This document shows, piece by piece, positions 20,156 to 29,027 of a stretch of 64,000 bases of DNA. Origin of the DNA: Streptomyces sp. CG1 (GTDB lineage: Bacteria; Actinomycetota; Actinomycetes; Streptomycetales; Streptomycetaceae); contig NZ_CP163518.1 of NCBI RefSeq assembly GCF_041080625.1, positions 7,929,501 through 7,993,500 of the forward strand, given 5' to 3'. Numbering within the stretch: the first letter of the stretch is position 1; each line of letters opens with the position of its first letter. The notes beneath the pieces were generated by a model that did no database searches, had not been told where the DNA came from, and saw nothing but the letters and a program-made list of their open reading frames with translations. A program made the position numbers and the translations under genes.

Positions 20156-20167
20156 GACAACGTTGTC
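20156..20167. promoter_or_regulatory. Operator-like palindrome GACAACGTTGTC upstream of second GH92 gene
   Basis: Exact copy of the palindrome at 12818-12829, lying 30 bases before the GH92 start at 20126 on the minus strand. The position would block initiation. Confidence 0.65.
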
Positions 20168-20341
20168 AACTACGAGGCGCAGGCACCAGTAGGTCGTCAA
20201 GTGGCCCGTGATGTCAAGGGTGTTGGGTGTGGCATTCAGGGACTTATGTCGCGAATATTTGTGCCAGGCGGCCCACGGGGGCCTCATATTTCCCCGAGGT
20301 CTCAACTCGGAAAAGACCCATCGCCAACCCTGCATTCGATC

Positions 20342-20374
20342 TTGCTCAGGCGACCGAAAGTGGACTATACCTGT
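20342..20374 (+). promoter_or_regulatory. Predicted ngcE promoter overlapped by a DasR-like box
   Basis: TTGCTC at 20342-20347 and TATACC at 20366-20371 are spaced 18 bases. AGTGGACTATACCTGT at 20359-20374 agrees at 12 of 16 positions with the palindromic DasR responsive element AGTGGTCTAGACCACT and covers the -10 box. DasR is the GntR repressor of GlcNAc and chitin genes in Streptomyces, which fits the transporter downstream. The rest of 20168-20478 shows no gene. Confidence 0.55.
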
Positions 20375-20478
20375 CGGCACTTCCAGCACGACCCCTGCAC
20401 GACCCAGCACTACCCGACAGCGGTGCCGGGGAGGATCCGGTTCACCGCCTGAGTCCTGGAGAAGGCGAGGACTTGAGC

Positions 20479-21924
20479 ATGGGATCCACCTCGAACCACG
20501 GTGCCGAAGGTGTCGGCCGTCGTGATCTGATCAAGCGGTCGGCCGCACTCGGCCTGGTCGCGGCCCCGGGCATGAGCCTGCTGTCCGCCTGTGCGAGCAG
20601 CGGCGGGGGCGGCCAGACCAAGGACAAGGCGGGCAAGAAGACCGCCAAGAACCCGCTCGGGGTCAACGAGACCGCCAAGATGGAATTCGTCCTGTTCGAC
20701 GGCGGCTTCGGCCAGGAGTACGCGCAGGACGCGGTGAAGATCTACGAGAAGGACTTCCCCAAGGTCCACGTGAAGTTCTCCGCCACCCAGAAGATCCAGT
20801 CCACCCTCCAGCCCCGGTTCAACCAGGGCAACCCGCCGGACCTGATCGACAACTCCGGCGCCGAGCAGATGGACATGGGCGTCCTGGTCGGCAAGAACCA
20901 GCTGTCCGACCTCACCCCGCTGCTGGACGCGCCGTCGTACGACGACCCGAACAAGAAGGTCCGCGACACGCTGCGCCCCGGCATCGTGGAGATGGGCCAG
21001 TTCGACGGCAAACCGGTCTGGATCCTCTACTACGCCTACACGGTGTACGGCGTCTGGTACTCGCAGAAGGCCCTGGACTCGCTCGGCGCGGAGTACCCGA
21101 AGACCTGGGACGAGATGCTCCAGGTGTGCGAGAAGGCCAAGAAGAAGGGCATGGCGGGCTGGACGTACGCGGGCAAGTACCCGTACTACCTCCCCTTCTC
21201 GCTCTACCCGATGATCGGCAAGGTCGGCGGGCGCGAGGTGCTCGACGCCATCGACAACCTGGAGCCGAACGCCTGGCAGCACCCGGCCGTCAAGGCCTGC
21301 TTCGAGGCGTACTACGAGCTGTTCAAGAAGGGCTACATCCTCAAGGGCACCCCGGGCCTCGACCACATCCAGTCGCAGACCGCCTGGGCCAAGGGCGAGG
21401 CGCTGTTCATCCCGAACGGCTCCTGGGTGGAGAACGAGTCGGCCAACGTCATCCCGAAGGACTTCAACCTCGCCGTGTCGGCGCCGTCCGGCATCGACGC
21501 GTCCGACAAGCTGCCCTTCGGCACGATCTGGGCCTCCGGCGGTGAGCCCTTCATCGTCCCGGCCAAGGCCGCGAACGCCGAGGGCGGCATGGAGCAGCTG
21601 CGCATCATGCTCTCCGAGGCGTCCTCGAAGAACTTCACCGCCAAGGTGAAGTCGCTGACCGCGTACAACGGCGGCACCACCGGCATCACCCTCACCCCGG
21701 GGCTGAATTCCGGTGTGGCGGCGCTGAAGCTGGCCGGATCCAACGTGGTGAATCCGCGACTGCAGGACTGGTACGTCCAGCTGCAGAAGGAGAAGATCGG
21801 AGTGGCCGGTCTCGGCGAGATGATGGCCGGCCGGCTCACCCCGGCCGAGGCCATCAAGAAGATCCAGGGATTCGCCGACGAGGCGGCCAAGGACTCCTCG
21901 ATCAAGCACTACAAGCACCAGTAA
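20479..21924 (+). CDS. ngcE: Sugar ABC transporter solute-binding lipoprotein (N,N'-diacetylchitobiose type)
   Basis: A 481-residue binding protein. The N terminus carries a twin-arginine motif (GRRDLIKRS) followed by a hydrophobic stretch and a lipobox ending LLSAC, so it is a Tat-exported lipoprotein. The body is a CUT1-type (family 1) solute-binding fold. The N-terminal MGSTSNHGAEGVGRRDLIKR closely resembles, from memory, the NgcE proteins of Streptomyces that bind GlcNAc and chitobiose. It is the first gene of an operon with two permeases and, as usual for this class, no ATPase gene; a shared MsiK-type ATPase elsewhere is expected. The upstream DasR-like box supports an aminosugar substrate. 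Confidence 0.85.
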   Translation: MGSTSNHGAEGVGRRDLIKRSAALGLVAAPGMSLLSACASSGGGGQTKDKAGKKTAKNPLGVNETAKMEFVLFDGGFGQEYAQDAVKIYEKDFPKVHVKFSATQKIQSTLQPRFNQGNPPDLIDNSGAEQMDMGVLVGKNQLSDLTPLLDAPSYDDPNKKVRDTLRPGIVEMGQFDGKPVWILYYAYTVYGVWYSQKALDSLGAEYPKTWDEMLQVCEKAKKKGMAGWTYAGKYPYYLPFSLYPMIGKVGGREVLDAIDNLEPNAWQHPAVKACFEAYYELFKKGYILKGTPGLDHIQSQTAWAKGEALFIPNGSWVENESANVIPKDFNLAVSAPSGIDASDKLPFGTIWASGGEPFIVPAKAANAEGGMEQLRIMLSEASSKNFTAKVKSLTAYNGGTTGITLTPGLNSGVAALKLAGSNVVNPRLQDWYVQLQKEKIGVAGLGEMMAGRLTPAEAIKKIQGFADEAAKDSSIKHYKHQ

Positions 21925-21954
21925 CCAGCACCCTCTCAACGCACCGGAGTGGCG

Positions 21955-22881
21955 ATGCAGCACGGCAAGTACCGGTTCATCGTGGGGTTTCTGGTTCTGC
22001 CCCTGGGGCTGTACGCGCTTTTCGTGGTGTGGCCGTTCATCCAGTCCATCTATTACTCGTTCACGGACTGGACCGGCCTGAGCCCCGAATTCAAGATGGT
22101 CGGCTTCGACAACTACCAGAGGATGCTCCACGACGACATCTTCTGGAAGTCGTTGCAGCACAGTCTGCTGTTCGCCCTGGTGCTCCCGCTGGTGACGATC
22201 AGTCTGGCGCTGTTCTTCGCCTTCATGATCAATGTGGGCGGACGCCGGAGGAAGGGCGGCCCCGTGATCTCCGGGGTCCGGGGCTCGTCCTTCTACAAGA
22301 TCGTGTATTTCTTCCCGCAGGTACTGTCCATCGCGATCGTCGCGCTGCTGTTCGCCTTCGCGTACAACCCGGACAGCGGCGCGATCAACTCCCTGCTGCG
22401 CGGGATCGGCCTCGACCACGTCCAGCCGCTGTGGCTGGGCGACCCGAGCCTCGCGCTGTGGTGTGTGATGGCGGTGCTGGTGTGGTCCACGACCGGCTTC
22501 TTCGTGGTCCTGTTCTCGGCGGGCATGGCCTCGATCCCGACGGAGCTGTACGAGTCGGCGCTGCTCGACGGCGCGGGCCGGGCCACCACCTTCTTCCGCA
22601 TCACCCTGCCGCTGCTGTGGGACACCGTGCAGTCCGGCTGGGTCTACATGGGCATCCTGGCGCTCGGCGCAGAGTCGTTCGCGGTCGTACAGATCATGAC
22701 GACCGGACCGGGCGGGCCCGACTACTCGACCACGGTGATGGTCCTGTACGTGTACCAGAAGGCGTTCCGGGACGGTCAGGCCGCCTACGCCACCACCATC
22801 GGCGTCGCCCTGCTCGTCGTCACCCTCGCCTTCGCGGCGATCGTGATGCGGCTGGGCCGTCGCGAGCGGCTGGAGTTCTGA
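21955..22881 (+). CDS. ngcF: Sugar ABC transporter permease (chitobiose type)
   Basis: A 308-residue MalF-like inner-membrane permease with six or so helices. The EAA loop that docks the ATPase is visible as ELYESALLDGAGRATTFFRI followed by TLPLLW. It starts at ATG 21955 after CCGGAG, 30 bases past the binding-protein stop. With ngcG it forms the membrane channel. Confidence 0.88.
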   Translation: MQHGKYRFIVGFLVLPLGLYALFVVWPFIQSIYYSFTDWTGLSPEFKMVGFDNYQRMLHDDIFWKSLQHSLLFALVLPLVTISLALFFAFMINVGGRRRKGGPVISGVRGSSFYKIVYFFPQVLSIAIVALLFAFAYNPDSGAINSLLRGIGLDHVQPLWLGDPSLALWCVMAVLVWSTTGFFVVLFSAGMASIPTELYESALLDGAGRATTFFRITLPLLWDTVQSGWVYMGILALGAESFAVVQIMTTGPGGPDYSTTVMVLYVYQKAFRDGQAAYATTIGVALLVVTLAFAAIVMRLGRRERLEF

Positions 22882-22885
22882 ACCG

Positions 22886-23818
22886 ATGGAACCGATGAAG
22901 ACGACCGAGACCCCCGCACCGCGGCCGGCCGAGTCCGGCGCCGGCGTCTCCAAGGCCTACGCACCCGCCCCGAAGCCCGACCGGCAGAAGAAGGAGGGCG
23001 GTGTCCTCAACGTCTTCTCGCACGGCGTGCTGATCATCTGGGCGATCATGGTGGTCACGCCGCTGCTGTGGGCGGTGATGACGTCCTTCAAGTCGGACAG
23101 CTCGATCTTCGGCTCCCCCTGGTCGCTGCCGGACAAGCTGCACTTCGACAACTGGTCGCGGGCCTGGACCCAGGCCAACATGAGCGACTACTTCCTCAAC
23201 ACCGTCCTGGTGGTCGGCGGCTCGCTCATCGGCACCCTGGTGCTCGGCTCCATGGCGGCCTATGTCCTCGCCCGCTTCGACTTCCCGGGCAACCGATTCA
23301 TCTACTACCTGTTCGTCGGGGGCATGAGCTTCCCGATCATGCTCGCGCTGGTCCCACTGTTCTATGTCGTGAACAACATGGGCATGCTGAACACGATCCA
23401 TGGACTGATCCTCGTCTACATCGCGTACTCGCTGCCGTTCACGGTCTTCTTCCTCACGGCCTTCTTCCGCACCCTGCCCACCTCGGTGGCGGAGGCGGCC
23501 TTCGTGGACGGCGCTTCGCACACGCGTACGTTCTTCCAGATCATGCTTCCGATGGCCAGACCGGGCCTGATCAGCGTGGGCATCTTCAACTTCCTGGGCC
23601 AGTGGAACCAGTACATGCTGCCCACGGTCCTCAACACCGACCCCGACAAGAAGGTGCTCACCCAGGGCCTGGTCCAGCTCGCGGTCAGCCAGGGCTACAA
23701 GGGTGACTGGTCCGGCCTCTTCGCCGGCCTGGTGATGGCCATGCTGCCGGTACTCGGGGCGTACATCGTCTTCCAGCGCCAGGTCGTCCAGGGTCTGACC
23801 GCGGGGGCGCTGAAGTAG
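22886..23818 (+). CDS. ngcG: Sugar ABC transporter permease (chitobiose type)
   Basis: A 310-residue MalG-like permease. After a hydrophilic 35-residue N-terminal tail come about six helices, and the EAA motif is VAEAAFVDGASHTRTFFQI. It starts four bases after the ngcF stop, which suggests coupled translation; a second ATG at 22895 is equally possible. It completes the NgcEFG uptake system for aminosugar disaccharides. Confidence 0.88.
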   Translation: MEPMKTTETPAPRPAESGAGVSKAYAPAPKPDRQKKEGGVLNVFSHGVLIIWAIMVVTPLLWAVMTSFKSDSSIFGSPWSLPDKLHFDNWSRAWTQANMSDYFLNTVLVVGGSLIGTLVLGSMAAYVLARFDFPGNRFIYYLFVGGMSFPIMLALVPLFYVVNNMGMLNTIHGLILVYIAYSLPFTVFFLTAFFRTLPTSVAEAAFVDGASHTRTFFQIMLPMARPGLISVGIFNFLGQWNQYMLPTVLNTDPDKKVLTQGLVQLAVSQGYKGDWSGLFAGLVMAMLPVLGAYIVFQRQVVQGLTAGALK

Positions 23819-23821
23819 AGC

Positions 23822-23873
23822 CGCGGAGGGACGCTGAAACAGCGCCGTGAGCCCCGTGGGGTGACGCTCCGCG
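23822..23873 (+). terminator. Branched hairpin after ngcG
   Basis: Outer arms CGCGGAG (23822-23828) and CTCCGCG (23867-23873) enclose two smaller hairpins, GCTG-AAA-CAGC (23833-23843) and CCCC-GT-GGGG (23852-23861). It starts three bases after the ngcG stop. Most simply a terminator, although the three-way shape is unusual. Confidence 0.55.
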
Positions 23874-24046
23874 ACCGTCCGTACGCACGCCGCTCCTCTC
23901 GCCGGGGCGGCGTGCGCGCGTGTGTCCCGGGGCCCGGAAACGGTTCAACCTCTTGACGTAAGCAGCCCCGAACGGCTCAGCTTAGAGTTCACTAGTTGGA
24001 CATACGCGGGGCCTCGCCGAAGCGGCCCCGCGCTCAGGAGGTCGTC

Positions 24047-25246
24047 GTGGAGACTCCAGGGTCGCAGTCGTCGCTGCACCGAGCCAACCTGGAGCGGGTC
24101 GTACGGGCCGTACGCTTGGCCGGGTCCCTCACGCAGGCGGAGATCGCGCGGACGACCGGCCTGTCCGCCGCGACCGTCTCCAACATCGTGCGGGAGCTGA
24201 AGGACGGCGGAACCGTCGAGGTCACGCCCACGTCGGCGGGCGGGCGGCGGGCCCGCAGCGTCAGTCTGAGCGGCGACGCCGGCATTGTGATCGGCGTCGA
24301 CTTCGGGCACACCCACATGCGCGTCGCGATCGGCAACCTCGCCCATCAGGTGCTGGCCGAGGAGTCCGAGCCGCTGGACGTCGACGCCTCCGCCGCTCAG
24401 GGCTTCGACCGGGCGGAACAGCTGGTCAGCCGCCTGATCGCGGCCACCGGGGTGAACCCCTCCAAGGTGGCCGGGGTGGGCCTCGGCGTGCCGGGTCCGA
24501 TCGACGTGGAGTCGGGCACACTGGGGTCCACCGCGATCCTGCCGGGCTGGACCGGCACCAAGCCGGCCGAGGAGCTGCGCGAGCGGCTCGGCGTGCCCGT
24601 GCACGTGGACAACGACGCCAACCTCGGCGCCCTCGGCGAGCTGGTCTGGGGCAGCGGCAAGGGCGTCCGGGACCTCGCGTACATCAAGGTCGCGAGCGGT
24701 GTCGGCGCCGGTCTGGTGATCGACGGGAAGATCTATCGCGGCCCGGGCGGCACGGCCGGAGAAATCGGGCATATTACACTCGATGAATCCGGCCCGGTCT
24801 GCCGTTGCGGGAACCGCGGCTGCCTGGAGACGTTCGCGGCCGCACGCTATGTGCTCCCGCTGCTCCAGCCCAGCCACGGCCCCGACCTCACCATGGAGGG
24901 CGTCGTACGGCTGGCCAGGGACGGTGACCCGGGCTGTCGTCGGGTGATCGCCGACGTCGGCCGCCATATCGGCTCTGGAGTGGCCAATCTCTGCAACCTG
25001 CTGAATCCGAGCCGGGTGGTCCTCGGCGGTGATCTCGCCGAGGCCGGTGAGCTGGTGCTCGGCCCGATCAGGGAGTCCGTCGGCCGCTACGCCATCCCCA
25101 GCGCGGCGCGCCAACTGTCCGTTCTCCCGGGGGCACTTGGGGGCCGTGCCGAGGTGCTCGGGGCGCTCGCCCTGGCTCTCAGCGAGATGGGTGATTCGAC
25201 TCTTTTGGACGGATCGCTGCCTGTCGCGGCCCCTGTCTTCACTTAG
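24047..25246 (+). CDS. rok7B7: ROK-family transcription regulator
   Basis: A 399-residue regulator: a winged helix near residues 15-70 (TQAEIARTTGLSAATVSNIV), then an actin-like ROK sugar-kinase fold with GIVIGVDFGHTHMRVAIGN, GLGVPGPID and the zinc-binding signature CRCGNRGCLE. The GTG start at 24047 follows AGGAG at 24036; the longer frame lacks a ribosome site. Its position between a chitobiose transporter operon and xylFGH matches the Streptomyces gene rok7B7, which is known to affect carbon catabolite control, development and antibiotics; the name rests on this synteny. Neighbouring sugar transport genes are the likely local targets. Confidence 0.88.
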   Translation: METPGSQSSLHRANLERVVRAVRLAGSLTQAEIARTTGLSAATVSNIVRELKDGGTVEVTPTSAGGRRARSVSLSGDAGIVIGVDFGHTHMRVAIGNLAHQVLAEESEPLDVDASAAQGFDRAEQLVSRLIAATGVNPSKVAGVGLGVPGPIDVESGTLGSTAILPGWTGTKPAEELRERLGVPVHVDNDANLGALGELVWGSGKGVRDLAYIKVASGVGAGLVIDGKIYRGPGGTAGEIGHITLDESGPVCRCGNRGCLETFAAARYVLPLLQPSHGPDLTMEGVVRLARDGDPGCRRVIADVGRHIGSGVANLCNLLNPSRVVLGGDLAEAGELVLGPIRESVGRYAIPSAARQLSVLPGALGGRAEVLGALALALSEMGDSTLLDGSLPVAAPVFT

Positions 25247-25248
25247 AG

Positions 25249-25275
25249 AACGGATGGCACCGTTGCCATCTCGTT
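25249..25275 (+). terminator. Inverted repeat between the ROK gene and xylF
   Basis: GATGGCA and TGCCATC flank CCGT, with AACG and CGTT extending the stem past one bulge. It starts three bases after the ROK stop and about 93 bases before xylF. It could end the ROK message or act as an operator for xylF; position favours termination. Confidence 0.5.
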
Positions 25276-25367
25276 AAGGATTTACTTCTTGACGTCGCAC
25301 GTGTGGCCGAGTTGACTTCCAGCCACCTCGGCCGCAACGACGCGGCCTCGTCAGGGAGGTTTGTGAA

Positions 25368-26483
25368 GTGAACGCACGTATGCGTCGTGCCGCCGTTGCC
25401 GTAGCCGCCGGTGCGATGGCGGTCTCGCTGGCCGCCTGTGGCAGTGCCAAGGAGTCGAAGGGCGGCAGCTCTTCCTCCTCGTCCTCCGCCAAGAAGGGCG
25501 ACAACATCAAGGTCGGTCTCCTGCTTCCGGAGAACAAGACCGCGCGTTACGAGAAGTTCGACCGGCCGCTGATCGAGAAGAAGATCAAGGAGCTGACGAA
25601 CAGCAAGGCGACCATCTCGTACAACAACGCCCACCAGGACGCGAACCTGCAGGCCCAGCAGGTCGACACCATGATCACCAACAAGGTGGACGTCCTGATC
25701 GTGGACGCGGTGGACGCCAAGGCCATCCAGAACTCCGTGCAGAAGGCCGTGGACGCCGGCATCAAGGTCGTCGCCTACGACCGCCTGGCCGAGGGTCCGA
25801 TCAGCGCCTACACCTCCTTCGACAACGAGAAGGTCGGCGAGACCCAGGGCCAGGCCCTGCTGACGGCGCTGGGCAGCAAGGCCACCAAGTCCTCCAAGAT
25901 CGTCATGGTGAACGGCTCGGTCACCGACCCGAACGCCGCCCAGTTCAAGGCGGGCGCCCACAAGGTCCTCGACGGCAAGGTCACGGTCGCCAAGGAGTAC
26001 GACACCAAGGAGTGGTCGCCGGACAACGCCAACTCCGAGATGGAGACGGCGATCTCCGCGGTCGGCAAGAACAACATCGCGGGTGTCTACTCCGCCAACG
26101 ACGGCATGGCCGGCGGTATCATCACCGCCCTGAACGGCGCCGGCATCAAGGTCCCGGTCACCGGCCAGGACGCCGAGCTGGCCGGTGTGCAGCGCATCGT
26201 CGCCGGTACGCAGTACATGAGCGTCTACAAGCCGTACGCCCCCGAGGCCGACGCCGCCGCCGAGATGGCCGTCGCGCTCGCCCAGGGCAAGTCGCTGGAC
26301 TCCGTCGCCAAGGACAAGGTCTCCAGCAACTCCCAGAAGGACGTCCCCTCGGTCCTCGTCCCGGTCACCGCGCTGACCAAGGACAACATCAAGGACACCG
26401 TCATCAAGGACGGCATCTACACCGTCGCCGACATCTGCACCGCCGACTACAAGGCGGCCTGCGACAAGATCGGCCTCAAGTAA
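25368..26483 (+). CDS. xylF: Xylose-type ABC transporter solute-binding lipoprotein
   Basis: A 371-residue periplasmic-binding protein of the ribose/xylose type. The signal sequence ends in lipobox LAAC, followed by a Ser/Lys-rich linker and then IKVGLLLPENKTARYEKFDR, the typical first strand of XylF proteins. The segment VYSANDGMAGGIITALNGAG is a conserved sugar-binding region. GTG 25368 follows GGAGG at 25355-25359. It heads the xylFGH operon and is followed by a hairpin-rich gap. TTGACG lies about 80 bases upstream, but no good -10 box pairs with it. Xylose as substrate is inferred from family resemblance and from synteny. Confidence 0.9.
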   Translation: MNARMRRAAVAVAAGAMAVSLAACGSAKESKGGSSSSSSSAKKGDNIKVGLLLPENKTARYEKFDRPLIEKKIKELTNSKATISYNNAHQDANLQAQQVDTMITNKVDVLIVDAVDAKAIQNSVQKAVDAGIKVVAYDRLAEGPISAYTSFDNEKVGETQGQALLTALGSKATKSSKIVMVNGSVTDPNAAQFKAGAHKVLDGKVTVAKEYDTKEWSPDNANSEMETAISAVGKNNIAGVYSANDGMAGGIITALNGAGIKVPVTGQDAELAGVQRIVAGTQYMSVYKPYAPEADAAAEMAVALAQGKSLDSVAKDKVSSNSQKDVPSVLVPVTALTKDNIKDTVIKDGIYTVADICTADYKAACDKIGLK

Positions 26484-26627
26484 GCGGCGTCAAGTCCCTT
26501 CCCGTACACGGGTGTTCGTCCTTGAATGCCCGTAGGGAAGTCCGACTGGCCGCCCCCCGGCTCCTCCGGCGTCCCGCGACACATACAGCCCCGCAAGCTA
26601 GGCGCGGGGCGCCGGACGGAACTCCCC

Positions 26628-26673
26628 ACCGGGTTGCTCCCAACCCACCCACCGGGTTGCTCCCAACCCACCC
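26628..26673 (+). repeat. Two perfect 23-bp tandem repeats, each a hairpin, between xylF and xylG
   Basis: The 23-bp unit starting ACCGGGTTGCTCCC occurs at 26628-26650 and again, identical, at 26651-26673. Each unit can fold as GGGTTG-CTCC-CAACCC. The position in the 245-base gap after a binding-protein gene suits mRNA protection or partial termination, giving more binding protein than ATPase. Confidence 0.75.
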
Positions 26674-26728
26674 ACCCAGATTTCTGCACAACCTCCCGCC
26701 GGGTCAGGCGGCGAAGGAGATGGTTCAC

Positions 26729-27520
26729 GTGTCCGCTACGCCCGTGCTGGCGTTGCGCGGGGTCTCCAAGCGGTTCGGTGCCGTTCAGGCGCTCACCGAC
26801 GTAGAGCTTGAGGTCCACGCCGGTGAGGTGGTCGCCCTGGTGGGCGACAACGGCGCCGGAAAGTCCACGCTGGTCAAGACGATCGCCGGCGTGCACCCGA
26901 TCGACGAGGGTGTCATCGAGTGGGACGGCAAGCCCGTCACCATCAGCCGTCCGCACGACGCCCAGGCCCTGGGCATCGCGACGGTCTACCAGGACCTCGC
27001 GCTGTGCGACAACATCGACGTCGTCGGCAACCTGTTCCTCGGCCGTGAGCTGAGGAAGTGGGGCGTCCTGGACGAGGTCGAGATGGAGCGCCGCTCCCGC
27101 GAGCTGCTGACCACGCTGTCGATCCGCATCCCCAGCGTCCGCATCCCGATCGCCTCGCTCTCCGGCGGTCAGCGCCAGACCGTGGCCATCGCCCGGTCCA
27201 TGCTCGGCGAGCCCAAGCTGGTGATCCTCGACGAGCCCACCGCCGCCCTCGGCGTCGAGCAGACCGCCCAGGTCCTCGACCTGGTGGAGCGCCTGCGCGA
27301 GCGCGGCCACGCCGTCATCCTCATCAGCCACAACATGGCCGACGTGAAGGCGGTGGCCGACAAGGTCGCGGTCCTGCGCCTCGGCCGCAACAACGGCGTC
27401 TTCGAGGTCAAGGCGACCTCGCAGGAGGAGATCATCTCCGCCATCACCGGCGCCACCGAGAACGCCGTGACCCGCCGTGCCGCGCGCACGTCCAGCACGA
27501 ACGGTGAGGTTTCCCAGTGA
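26729..27520 (+). CDS. xylG: Xylose-type ABC transporter ATP-binding protein
   Basis: A 263-residue single-domain ABC ATPase. Walker A is GDNGAGKST, the signature LSGGQRQ, Walker B LVILDEP and the switch His ILISHN. Most bacterial sugar ATPases with this type of binding protein carry two ABC domains (about 500 residues); the single-domain form is the usual one in actinobacteria. The start is GTG 26729, eight bases after AAGGAGA; ATG 26720 lies inside that ribosome site. Its stop overlaps xylH as GTGA. Confidence 0.92.
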   Translation: MSATPVLALRGVSKRFGAVQALTDVELEVHAGEVVALVGDNGAGKSTLVKTIAGVHPIDEGVIEWDGKPVTISRPHDAQALGIATVYQDLALCDNIDVVGNLFLGRELRKWGVLDEVEMERRSRELLTTLSIRIPSVRIPIASLSGGQRQTVAIARSMLGEPKLVILDEPTAALGVEQTAQVLDLVERLRERGHAVILISHNMADVKAVADKVAVLRLGRNNGVFEVKATSQEEIISAITGATENAVTRRAARTSSTNGEVSQ

Positions 27521-28827
27521 GCATCGACAAGACCTCCGCCAACCTCGACGAGACGCCGTCCCAGGACGACCCCGTCGTCGAGAACCCCGAGGCCGCGGCC
27601 GCCGCGGTCACCGCGGTCGACCCGCGCCTGCTGGTCCAGCAAGAGGGCGTGCTCGGCTACTGGCACGAGTTCAAGCGCAAGATGAAGGCCGGTGAGCTGG
27701 GGTCCCTCCCGGTCGTCCTCGGCCTTGCGATCATCTGCGTCATCTTCCAGGTGCTGAACTCCGAGTTCCTGTCCGCGCAGAACATCAACGACATCACGAT
27801 CACGATGGTCGGCACGGGCATGATCTCGGTCGGCATCGTGTTCGTGCTGCTGCTCGGCGAGATCGACCTCTCGGTCGGCTCGGTCAGCGGCGCGGCCAGC
27901 GCCCTCGCCGGTGTCCTCGCGGTCAACCAGGGCTGGCCCGAGTGGACGGCCGTACTCGTCGCCGTCGGCGCCGGCATCGCCATCGGCGCGCTGCACGGCT
28001 TCTTCTTCGCGGTGCTCGGCGCCCCCGCCTTCGCCGTCACGCTGGCCGGTCTGCTGTTCTGGCTGGGCTTCATGCTGAAGGTGCTGGGCGCCGACGGCAC
28101 GATCAACCTCGACCCGAACGGCCTGGTCGGCAAGCTGACCACGTACTACTTCTCGGACGTGGCCGCCGCCTACGGGCTCGCCGTCGTCGTGGTCGCCGTG
28201 TTCTTCCTCACCTCCTTCCTGAGCAACCGGCGCCGGCAGGCCGCGGGCATCCCGTTCCGGCCGCTCGGCGACACGGTCCTGCGGACCGCGCTGCTGGCCG
28301 TGATCTCCTTCGCCGCGGCCTACATGTACAACCAGTACAAGGGCCTGCCGCTGGCCACGGTGATCTTCCTGGTGTTCCTGATCGCCACGGACTTCGTGCT
28401 GCGCCGTACCTCCTACGGCCGCAAGATCTTCGCGCTCGGCGGCAGCGTGGAGGCGTCCCGCCGTGCGGGTATCAACGTCACCGCGGTGCGGATCTCCGTG
28501 TTCGCCATCTCGGGTGGTTTCGCGGCGATCGGTGGTCTGTTCCTCGCGTCGAAGATCGCTTCGGCGAACCAGAGCGCCGGTACGGGTGACCTGCTGATGA
28601 ACGCGATCGCCGCCGCGGTCATCGGTGGTACGTCGCTGTTCGGTGGGCGCGGGCGTACGTGGAACGCGCTGCTCGGTGTGCTGGTGATCGTCTCGATTCA
28701 GTACGGGCTGCAGCTGGAGTCCATTGCCGAGCCGGTCAAGTACATGATCACTGCGGCTGTGCTGTTGACCACGGTGGTGATTGACTCCATCACCCGTAAG
28801 ACGCAGAAGACCGCCGGGCGTGCATAA
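27517..28827 (+). CDS. xylH: Xylose-type ABC transporter permease
   Basis: A 436-residue permease with a long cytoplasmic N terminus (about 60 residues) and roughly ten to twelve membrane helices. The segment [19 protein letters not shown] and the later [20 protein letters not shown] are characteristic of RbsC/XylH permeases. The GTG start overlaps the xylG stop by four bases, so the two are translationally coupled. It completes the xylFGH transporter. Confidence 0.93.
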   Translation: MSIDKTSANLDETPSQDDPVVENPEAAAAAVTAVDPRLLVQQEGVLGYWHEFKRKMKAGELGSLPVVLGLAIICVIFQVLNSEFLSAQNINDITITMVGTGMISVGIVFVLLLGEIDLSVGSVSGAASALAGVLAVNQGWPEWTAVLVAVGAGIAIGALHGFFFAVLGAPAFAVTLAGLLFWLGFMLKVLGADGTINLDPNGLVGKLTTYYFSDVAAAYGLAVVVVAVFFLTSFLSNRRRQAAGIPFRPLGDTVLRTALLAVISFAAAYMYNQYKGLPLATVIFLVFLIATDFVLRRTSYGRKIFALGGSVEASRRAGINVTAVRISVFAISGGFAAIGGLFLASKIASANQSAGTGDLLMNAIAAAVIGGTSLFGGRGRTWNALLGVLVIVSIQYGLQLESIAEPVKYMITAAVLLTTVVIDSITRKTQKTAGRA

Positions 28828-28840
28828 CGCCTGATCGCCG

Positions 28841-28907
28841 TAGGGGCGCGGTTGCATTGCGTGTGCCGGTCCGTTGTGACTTGTCGCGCAGTTCCCGCGC
28901 CCCTTTA
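28841..28907. repeat. Dispersed Streptomyces-type intergenic repeat
   Basis: TAGGGGCGCGG at the left and CCGCGCCCCT at the right form a long stem around a variable centre that contains CGCGCAGTTCCC. This layout matches a very common intergenic repeat of Streptomyces chromosomes (GGGGCGCGGGGAACTGCGCGA and variants). It lies in the gap after xylH. Recognition is from memory. Confidence 0.6.
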
Positions 28908-28915
28908 CGTTGGAC

Positions 28916-28948
28916 CAGTGCCCGGTGCCTGAAAGGTGCTGGGCACTG
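28916..28948 (+). terminator. Hairpin between xylH and dxs
   Basis: CAGTGCCC (28916-28923) pairs with GGGCACTG (28941-28948), with a short inner CCT-GAA-AGG stem. It could end the xylFGH message or lie in the dxs leader. Confidence 0.45.
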
Positions 28949-29027
28949 TCGTGTCGTGCAAAGCATGAACATTAGACTCGGGCGAGCCCGGCGAAAGCTC
29001 GATCAGCTCTACTGCAAGGAGGCACGG

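Noticed and set aside
26628..26673. Tandem repeats considered as a CRISPR array
   Set aside because: The two 23-bp units are directly adjacent with no spacer between them.
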